21,727 nucleotides of DNA from Bigelowiella natans CCMP2755 (lineage: Eukaryota > Cercozoa > Chlorarachniophyceae), in contig ADNK01002262.1 of NCBI GenBank assembly GCA_000320545.1, forward strand, positions 15,001 to 36,727. The letters are read 5' to 3'. The notes beneath the pieces were generated by a model. That model was given only the letters and a program-made list of their open reading frames with translations. It searched no databases and had not been told where the DNA came from. The number at the start of each line of letters is the position of its first letter. The first letter of the stretch is position 1. Both the position numbers and the translations under genes were made by a program. Positions 16,426-21,727 of this stretch are shown here, one piece after another.

Positions 16426-18249
16426 TTATAATAACGAAGAGAGTTTCTTTTTCATTCCACCACCACTTACGGATGCTTTACCTCCTATCTTTTTCTTAAG
16501 CACATTTGCTCCCATTTTAAGAACGGCATCTTGAACTTTAGGATTAGAGGCAATATTTTTCACAGTTTTTCCAACTTTAGATGCTAAACTGCTGAAGAAC
16601 CCTGAACCGACTAATTTGTTTTCAACATCACTTCCTCCAAATTGTGCTGATAATACATCCTGTTCTGTAATAAGGTTCTTAACAATCATAGAAGAACCTG
16701 CTACAGTCTTGAAAAATCCTGATTGAGGGGTCATAACTACAAGTTGAAGGTTTGGAATAGCAACATCACCCATTGCTGTAGGTTTCATACAGGTTGCTTG
16801 GACTTGTAATGTGTAGTTTCCAATCACACCTGGTGCTTGAGAAGGGTTTAATTCAATATCTTTACCCATTTTAGCAATGACGAACCCACCACTGGTGTGG
16901 ATTTTTCTGCCTTTACTTCTACTGCTTCCAATGTAGGTGTGGAAATCAATTTCTAATCCATTATCATAACTCATCTTGTATAATTTATCCACAGGCATTG
17001 TGTTTAAAAGACCGCTTCTGTTATCAAAGGTAATGTTTAAATTTGTGATGGGAAAATAGAATTCGTTTTCGGTCGCATCATATGTTGTTTTCTTAACAGC
17101 AATAATTAAACTATCAGGGATACTTGGTAATGTTATAGTAGATGATAATATGGTTTTACTATTGTTTATCCCTTGAGGAAAACCATTACTATCAATAGTT
17201 CTATATGTAGGGAACTCCATATATGGGACAATATTTTCAGGACTGACTTTGAGGTCTAAAGCAGGAGTTAAATACACAACATCTATATAACTTTGTAAAA
17301 ATGGTCCTGGTTTATTCGCTAATGTAACGAATTCTGCTCTACATGTTACATCACCTGCTTGAGTGCCGATTCTGTTTCCATCGTAGCAGACTGCTCTACT
17401 TGGGTCTTTAAAATTGATTTGGAGGGTAGCATTGTTAACACCGTATAAACCTACACTATGATAATTCTCAGGAACATAGCATAACGGACTAATCATAAGT
17501 TTCTCTTTGGATGTAAATTTTAGGTAAAATTTATATTCTGCTTGGACAAGATTTCCAGGTGCTCTTACGACTGGTTCGCCATCCGCATATGGATAAGCAA
17601 CACCACCTATGACCACATTTCCATTAAAGTTGTCCGGTAAAACATCGCCATTACCATCTACAAAATTAACATCAAAATGTGCTCCATTCTTGTGGTAGAA
17701 TTTATCGCCGTCAAAGAACCCAGTAATACTATTATTGAATGCTCCTTTACCTTCGCTATATTTTCCATAAGGTGACAAATAGGAAGGGCAAATCGCACTG
17801 CTACTGTCATATTTTGGGTCAGTAGTCATTAGAAGCAACTGCTCGTTTATGGATTGGTCTAAATTAGTTGTGGATACTGTATCGTTAATTTGTAGACTCA
17901 TTGTGGAAACCATTCTATGTAAAGGGAAGTTGTTTAATGATAAGATTTCACTTAAGGTTGCGATTTTAGCATTAGCAGCAGGGTTTCCACCAGCACCAAG
18001 ATCAGCACCAGTATTAAAATCACCTCTGTTTACAGTAACTAAAAGGGTGACCTCGGAGGTCCAGTTTATCTTTCGGTCAACGAAGACATTTAAAGAAGGT
18101 ATGGTAATGTTATAGTTTTGATTACTCGCACTTGCGGATAAGGATTTAATCTGTTTGTTATTCACTGACATAGAACTCTTAGAGATTTTGTATTCAGGTG
18201 GTAACTGAACTGTTCTTGCATCATAAACTGCTTTCTTACTTAAATTCAT
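16426..18249 (-). CDS. Major capsid protein, double-jelly-roll type
   Basis: 607 residues; forms the icosahedral shell. The call comes from overall length, position beside the penton-like gene and segments typical of PLV/virophage capsid proteins: a first-barrel region (YNITIPSLNVFVDRKINW; NNFPLHRMVSTMSLQIND), a central FKDPSRAVCYD ... CRAEFVTL, and a second barrel with SSTITLPSIPDSLIIAVKK and LNITFDNRSGLLNTMP. The C-terminal 58 residues (GFFSSLASKVGKTVKN...KKLSSLL) are a basic amphipathic tail set off by LVGS/G at 549/550, which fits the (M/I/L)xGx-G pattern of adenain-type proteases. In mavirus the capsid protein's C-terminal domain is removed by the viral protease, so the same processing is plausible. 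TCTC stands 13 nt before the ATG. The ORF is intact. Confidence 0.9.
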   Translation of the reverse strand: MNLSKKAVYDARTVQLPPEYKISKSSMSVNNKQIKSLSASASNQNYNITIPSLNVFVDRKINWTSEVTLLVTVNRGDFNTGADLGAGGNPAANAKIATLSEILSLNNFPLHRMVSTMSLQINDTVSTTNLDQSINEQLLLMTTDPKYDSSSAICPSYLSPYGKYSEGKGAFNNSITGFFDGDKFYHKNGAHFDVNFVDGNGDVLPDNFNGNVVIGGVAYPYADGEPVVRAPGNLVQAEYKFYLKFTSKEKLMISPLCYVPENYHSVGLYGVNNATLQINFKDPSRAVCYDGNRIGTQAGDVTCRAEFVTLANKPGPFLQSYIDVVYLTPALDLKVSPENIVPYMEFPTYRTIDSNGFPQGINNSKTILSSTITLPSIPDSLIIAVKKTTYDATENEFYFPITNLNITFDNRSGLLNTMPVDKLYKMSYDNGLEIDFHTYIGSSRSKGRKIHTSGGFVIAKMGKDIELNPSQAPGVIGNYTLQVQATCMKPTAMGDVAIPNLQLVVMTPQSGFFKTVAGSSMIVKNLITEQDVLSAQFGGSDVENKLVGSGFFSSLASKVGKTVKNIASNPKVQDAVLKMGANVLKKKIGGKASVSGGGMKKKLSSLL

Positions 18250-18262
18250 ATATAATTACACC

Positions 18263-18266
18263 GAGA
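18263..18266 (-). promoter_or_regulatory. TCTC tetramer 13 nt upstream of the capsid start
   Basis: Minus-strand TCTC preceded by a T tract, exactly 13 nt before the ATG at 18249. It lies in the 30-nt gap after the minor capsid gene's stop. Confidence 0.5.
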
Positions 18267-18279
18267 AAAAAAATTTAAA

Positions 18280-19569
18280 CTATTTTTGCTTTCGTTGAAA
18301 CATTAGTTTTAGATGGATGCTACTTTTGTTAGGCATTCGTATAGGGACTAAATCACCGGTTAAGCGATGCTTCCAAAATGCCGAAATCTGTATACTTTTC
18401 AAGGGGATGTTCGCAGAGGTAAAGTTAATATATCTGTATTCACCGCTTGGAACATAGGTAATCGTTCCGCTATAATCATCGGCACTACTAATACCTACTG
18501 TCATATCACTAATAACCTTTTGGGAGGTATCTTGCCTACTATCGCTTACTTGCTGTCGGTCCACAAATTCTAAAGGTGTTCCTGTGATTTCACTCTCAAT
18601 GGGAATGATATTGGTAGTAAATACAATCGCACTGACTGGACACCATAAACTGCTCACACTCTCATAGTCTTGAGATAAAATACTATATGTTTTATTTCCT
18701 TTGGTGAGTGAATGAAGGTCTAAATCATCCTCAATTGGTAGAATATCGTAGGCACATCCCGGTATGGACATATTTTCTACTATATCAGTAATTGTGCCTC
18801 TGTTATATTCTATAGTGTTTTTAAGGTCGCCTCCTATATAGTTGTGATGAAAATTGCTAAAGAGTAAAAAGAGATTGCTGTTAAAAAACAATCTACCTTT
18901 CACATCAAAAATGGTATTGTTGAACCTGTTGTCTTTCTTTCCGTGTATATCCTTGTCTAAATAAAGTTTAAATAACTGCGAACTCTCTTCATAATAAAGT
19001 ATAGGTGCTTTGAGATTGTCTAAATGTGTTATTTCATCAGGAAGAAGACCTGGGACTTCTGCTTTACATTTAGCAATCAGGTTGTCGTGACATCGTTTAA
19101 GAGTTTTGTTTATCAAGTGTGCTATATGACTATAGGTAGAGACATAGTAATAATTTGTAGATAAGTCCATCTGCTTCCCTACAGTTGTGGGTGGACTGGT
19201 GTTTTTGTTCTGGGTTTCAAAATAGACAGTTTCGGTCTGAGACTTTTTGTGATGTATCCCATTTTGAATAAAGTGGTAGAACAGAGTTATTTTGTAAATG
19301 GTCTTATTCGCATCGGTCTGGTCTCGTTCAATTTCAGGTATAAATATAGGGATTTCTCTACCTACACCATTTAATTGAAACCGAATGATGGAGAAATACC
19401 AACTGCTGACATCGTCTAATAATGCCTTTGATAGGGTGTCTGTATAACTCACTACAGGATTATCCTTATTGCTGTCTATGGTCTCGTTATTCACAATATC
19501 TAAATTGTAATAAAGGTGGTCTTGATGCTCTTTGTTAAAATTATTCATAGCAAATATATAACTATTCAT
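18280..19569 (-). CDS. Minor capsid (penton-like) protein
   Basis: 429 residues directly upstream of the major capsid gene, with a 30-nt gap. Features: an early VVSYTDTLSKALLDDVSSWYFSIIRFQL segment, a LYYEESSQLFKLYLDKD block near the middle, and a C-terminal LWCPVSAIVFTTNIIPIESE motif, which I recall from PLV/Polinton minor capsid proteins. A single jelly-roll penton filling the capsid vertices is the expected role. Evidence is position, size and this motif rather than any catalytic residue. The start is the first Met, supported by a TCTA 13 nt upstream; Met8 is the alternative. Confidence 0.75.
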   Translation of the reverse strand: MNSYIFAMNNFNKEHQDHLYYNLDIVNNETIDSNKDNPVVSYTDTLSKALLDDVSSWYFSIIRFQLNGVGREIPIFIPEIERDQTDANKTIYKITLFYHFIQNGIHHKKSQTETVYFETQNKNTSPPTTVGKQMDLSTNYYYVSTYSHIAHLINKTLKRCHDNLIAKCKAEVPGLLPDEITHLDNLKAPILYYEESSQLFKLYLDKDIHGKKDNRFNNTIFDVKGRLFFNSNLFLLFSNFHHNYIGGDLKNTIEYNRGTITDIVENMSIPGCAYDILPIEDDLDLHSLTKGNKTYSILSQDYESVSSLWCPVSAIVFTTNIIPIESEITGTPLEFVDRQQVSDSRQDTSQKVISDMTVGISSADDYSGTITYVPSGEYRYINFTSANIPLKSIQISAFWKHRLTGDLVPIRMPNKSSIHLKLMFQRKQK

Positions 19570-19582
19570 TATTAATAAAATT

Positions 19583-19586
19583 TAGA
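19583..19586 (-). promoter_or_regulatory. TCTA tetramer 13 nt upstream of the minor capsid start
   Basis: Minus-strand TCTA, 13 AT-only nucleotides, then the ATG at 19569. It lies in the short gap after the core protein gene. Confidence 0.5.
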
Positions 19587-19594
19587 TAATTTTT

Positions 19595-20473
19595 TTAATA
19601 TTTTAAATTGTTTTTTTTGATGTATTGTGATGCTTCAATAAACTTTAGTCCCTTATCTTTCATCAATTTTTTAATCAAAGCACCCCTTCGTTTCCTTCTG
19701 TCGTTTGGATTTGTGGATTTGACCCTTGACTTAACAATCTTAAATCCTTTCTCACATTGGATGTTGTTGCTTCGGTTGGTTTTCCTTTTCTTTTCTGTAC
19801 TGATGATGGTGGGTGTAATACGACGAGACGGTTTGGATTTTTTAGTTTTCCTTCCTTTTGTAACATCTACCTCATTGATTTCATCCAGCGATTTGCCTGT
19901 GTATTTAAGTGCGATGTCGTTCAGTCTTTCTCGTTCTGCTTCCTGTGCTTTTGTTCCACCTACTCGTTTACCTTTCCCTGATTTCTTTTCTTCGTCTATT
20001 ATCACATTTGTTTTCTTATTCCCTTTGCTACTTTTCAACTTTTTATTTACCCTGTCCATTATCCTTTTCTTAAATTCTTTGTTGCTCTCCACCCACTGAA
20101 ATAGTTCTTTTGAAGGTTTGTCTACCACTACCCAATCGTCTTTAGCACCTCCATAGTGGTATCCTTTTCCTTTGACTTTTTGAATGAGTGCCTTTATATT
20201 AATCTTTTTCTTCTTCTTCTTTTTGTGTTTTACTCCAGATGCTTGGACGACTTCATTCGCTACATCCAGGACAGGTGCTATTTCTGGGAGTAATTTTTTA
20301 CCCACTTTCATAGGTATTGAAAACCCCTGCTTAAAACCTTTGTGAAAGTCTTTCCAAAATCCAGCACCCATTATATTCTTTAGTTGTTTAACTTCGTCAT
20401 CCATTTCCATAATATTCTTAGCATAGTGTAATCCTAACTGTAATGCTCTTGATTTATCAGCATTCTGTGACAT
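19595..20473 (-). CDS. Basic virion core protein, pVI/pX-like
   Basis: 292 residues from MSQNADKSRALQLGL; a start 7 codons further up would leave no room after the TCTA at 20495-20498. An N-terminal helix ends at IMGA/GFWKDFHKGFKQGF: IMGA-G fits the (M/I/L)xGx-G adenain site and would release a 37-residue peptide, and the GFWKDF...GF amphipathic helix resembles adenovirus pVI or similar membrane-lytic/core segments. The rest is very Lys/Arg-rich (HKKKKKKKINIKAL, KKSGKGKRVGG, KKSKPSRRITP) with DDWVVVDKPS and a final helical domain (RRKRRGALIKKLMKDKGLKF). DNA binding inside the capsid is inferred. It is divergent from the lipase gene, sharing a 65-nt promoter region. Confidence 0.7.
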   Translation of the reverse strand: MSQNADKSRALQLGLHYAKNIMEMDDEVKQLKNIMGAGFWKDFHKGFKQGFSIPMKVGKKLLPEIAPVLDVANEVVQASGVKHKKKKKKKINIKALIQKVKGKGYHYGGAKDDWVVVDKPSKELFQWVESNKEFKKRIMDRVNKKLKSSKGNKKTNVIIDEEKKSGKGKRVGGTKAQEAERERLNDIALKYTGKSLDEINEVDVTKGRKTKKSKPSRRITPTIISTEKKRKTNRSNNIQCEKGFKIVKSRVKSTNPNDRRKRRGALIKKLMKDKGLKFIEASQYIKKNNLKY

Positions 20474-20538
20474 ATGTATATATATATAAATCATTAGATA
20501 TTTTTTTTCTCAATAAAATTTTCTATATAATAATTAAT
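20474..20538. promoter_or_regulatory. Bidirectional promoter region, core protein/lipase
   Basis: 65 nt, almost all A/T. Minus-strand TCTA (20495-20498) faces the core protein gene 21 nt from its start; plus-strand TCTA (20522-20525) is 13 nt before the lipase ATG. A TTTTTTTTCTC tract (plus strand, 20501-20511) resembles the T tract before the capsid gene's TCTC. Confidence 0.5.
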
Positions 20539-21306
20539 ATGGTGAAAAAATTTAAAGATGTCATTGATGAGAAAGAGTATTACATAGGTTCTGTGAATTC
20601 CTATAAACAAAAACCTACAGACATAAACCAAAACCTAAAATTAAAATATGATAGTGATACTTTTGATGTATATATAGACGAGAAACTCAAAGTCATATTA
20701 ATAACAATTAGAGGGACTAAACCTACAAGTATGGGTGATTTATATGCCGATTACAAGATTGCTTGGAATAATCTACAAGCAAGTAATAGATTTAAAACTG
20801 ACATTAAGAGAATGGACGAAATAATAAAGCAATATAAACCCAGTCAATATCTGTATTTCATAACAGGTCATTCTTTAGGTGGAGCGATAGTGAATGAATT
20901 TATAAGGAGGTATCCTCTTATTAAATATGCTACAACCTTCAATGGAGCATCTCAACCCCAAGATATAAAGATACAGAACAACGATAAGGTGAAGAGAATA
21001 TACATAAACAAAGACTTTTTATATAGACTTAACAACGGATACAGATATGATAGGTTGAAGGTGTTGAAATACAATCCTGAACAAGTTAGAAGTTTCTTTG
21101 ATTTTGTGAAAAGAAGGTTTGACTATACCCCAACTATGCTAAAGGCACACAGTTTAGACCAACCTGCTTTCAGGAAACTATATAATTACGAAGATGGAAA
21201 CCCAACGATATTACGGAACGACTATGTTGAAGGCGGATGTAAAAAGAAGAAGAAATGTAGGTGTAAATACAAAAAGATTATCTCTAAAATTATAAATCTC
21301 AAATAA
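20539..21306 (+). CDS. Class 3 (alpha/beta-hydrolase) lipase
   Basis: 255 residues from the ATG at 20539. It probably hydrolyses acyl esters of lipids. The nucleophile elbow GHSLGGA gives the catalytic Ser (about residue 115); LITIRGT (about 55-61) is the typical strand and oxyanion region before it; TTFNGASQP follows. An Asp in the NKDFLYR region and the His of KAHSLD (about residue 205) are the likely other triad members. The end is a Cys/Lys tail (GGCKKKKKCRCKYKK). No signal peptide is obvious, although a N-terminal hydrophobic leader appears if an upstream, AT-rich reading is used, which I reject. Lipases of this class occur in some PLVs and virophages; a role in membrane passage or particle release is inferred. 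The frame is intact. Confidence 0.88.
   Translation: MVKKFKDVIDEKEYYIGSVNSYKQKPTDINQNLKLKYDSDTFDVYIDEKLKVILITIRGTKPTSMGDLYADYKIAWNNLQASNRFKTDIKRMDEIIKQYKPSQYLYFITGHSLGGAIVNEFIRRYPLIKYATTFNGASQPQDIKIQNNDKVKRIYINKDFLYRLNNGYRYDRLKVLKYNPEQVRSFFDFVKRRFDYTPTMLKAHSLDQPAFRKLYNYEDGNPTILRNDYVEGGCKKKKKCRCKYKKIISKIINLK
21297..21300 (+). promoter_or_regulatory. TCTC tetramer 13 nt upstream of the protease start
   Basis: TCTC overlaps the last lipase codons; 13 nt later comes the ATG at 21314. It shows the same spacing as in four other genes. Confidence 0.5.
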
Positions 21307-21313
21307 TATATAT

Positions 21314-21727
21314 ATGAATTTATGTAAGAATGTAGATTTCCATAAAAGTTTAGATAATCTTGTCAGCAGTCTTAAATCCTACCCTCTTTCCAATTATGAT
21401 TTAACAAATGCTCACCCCAACATCAGAATAACTACATCTGCCGACTTACCGAAATTGCGATTTGCCGACCAACTATTTAATGGTAATATCGGTGTCTTGT
21501 TGTGGTTGAATGAGGAGAATTCAGACACTGGTTGGGTTTAATACGGAAACAGCACACAATAGAAATTTTTGATAGTTATGGATTTCCTTTTAAGAATATC
21601 AACAAGCACCTAAACTCCAAAATGAATATCTCGCCTATGTGTATTAAACCTCATTAAGAAAAGCGGATACAACCTATATTAATAAGAAAATATACCAAAA
21701 CAGGACCGATAAAAGCAATGCTACCTG
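21314..21727 (+). pseudogene. Adenain-like cysteine protease, frame-broken and cut by the window end
   Basis: The opening frame (21314-21541) codes 75 residues: MNLCKNVDFHKSLDNL ... IGVLLWLNEENSD, then a stop. A second frame from about 21514 to 21657 carries the catalytic His-Trp pair (His codon 21526-21528) and, about 13 residues on, EIFDSYGFP, whose Asp fits the second triad member. A third frame from about 21672 to the edge (INKKIYQNRTDKSNAT) resembles the region before the catalytic Cys, which would lie beyond the window. So there are two breaks: one between 21514 and 21525, explicable by loss of a single base, and one between about 21640 and 21672. Either the gene is decayed or the assembly has indel errors. 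The family is the maturation protease of adenoviruses, Polintons and virophages, which cuts capsid and core precursors. Confidence 0.75.

Larger units (their letters stand above)
13096..21727. mobile_element. Integrated Polinton-like virus/virophage-type element, right end not in window
   Basis: One contiguous block holds an rve integrase, a jelly-roll major capsid protein, a penton-like minor capsid protein, a pVI/pX-like core protein, a lipase, an adenain-like protease and an RNR subunit, with no introns and tight spacing. This combination is characteristic of PLVs, Mavericks/Polintons and virophages of protists. The left limit given is the last certain viral gene; the element may extend to about 10.2 kb if the kelch gene belongs to it. 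No packaging ATPase, polymerase or helicase is present within the window. It could be a resident provirus or a viral contig fused to host sequence; the join should be confirmed by reads. Confidence 0.85.

Noticed and set aside
1-21727. CRISPR arrays, tRNA or rRNA genes, bacterial operons
   Set aside because: No regularly spaced direct repeats with unique spacers were seen, no cloverleaf or rRNA core was recognised, and the splice structure shows eukaryotic DNA.

Overview
The window joins two kinds of DNA. Positions 1 to about 10,000 are ordinary nuclear DNA of an intron-rich eukaryote. Positions 13,096 to the right edge are a compact, AT-rich, intronless block of virus-like genes of the Polinton-like virus (PLV)/virophage type. 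The stretch between holds one large intronless gene whose owner is unclear. The host is probably a unicellular or algal eukaryote: exons are tiny, introns are 60-220 nt with GT/AG ends and pyrimidine tracts, and microsatellites fill the introns and intergenic DNA. A photosynthetic stramenopile would fit, but nothing here proves the lineage.

Host side. Long ORFs are nearly absent because genes are cut into exons of 9-260 nt. Matching splice sites, phases and protein continuity by eye, I rebuilt four genes: (1) a glycosyltransferase-like gene on the minus strand (311-2107, running off the left edge); (2) a coiled-coil protein on the plus strand (2616-3861, at least seven exons, family not recognised); (3) an 11-exon YKT6 R-SNARE on the minus strand (5093-6978), with all phases consistent, 205 codons, and an unusual C-terminus; (4) an ankyrin-repeat protein on the plus strand (7502-9222) with an Ala/Lys/Glu helical tail and a CAAX-type terminus.

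Transition. From 9,223 to 10,616 I see no genes, only CATG/GCTAGC-rich sequence, palindromes and a TA tract. Then comes a 788-codon intronless minus-strand gene encoding two SAM-like domains, a long charged helix and six nearly identical kelch repeats. Its start lies 112 nt past the integrase stop, in the same orientation. It could be cargo of the element or a host gene beside the insertion.

Viral block. In order: rve-type DDE integrase (-), two small ORFs (+), class I ribonucleotide reductase small subunit (+), a coiled-coil and a one-TM mini-protein (+), a ~100-aa conserved viral protein (-), double-jelly-roll-type major capsid protein (-), minor capsid/penton-like protein (-), a basic pVI/pX-like core protein (-), class 3 lipase (+), and an adenain-like maturation protease (+) that is frame-broken and cut by the window end. 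The packaging ATPase and replication genes expected of a PLV are not in view and may lie to the right. The set describes an integrating virus: integrase for insertion, capsid proteins plus protease for particle building and maturation, RNR for nucleotide supply, lipase perhaps for membranes. Five of its genes share a TCT(A/C) tetramer exactly 13 nt before the start codon, which points to a common promoter class and argues that the block is one transcriptional system.
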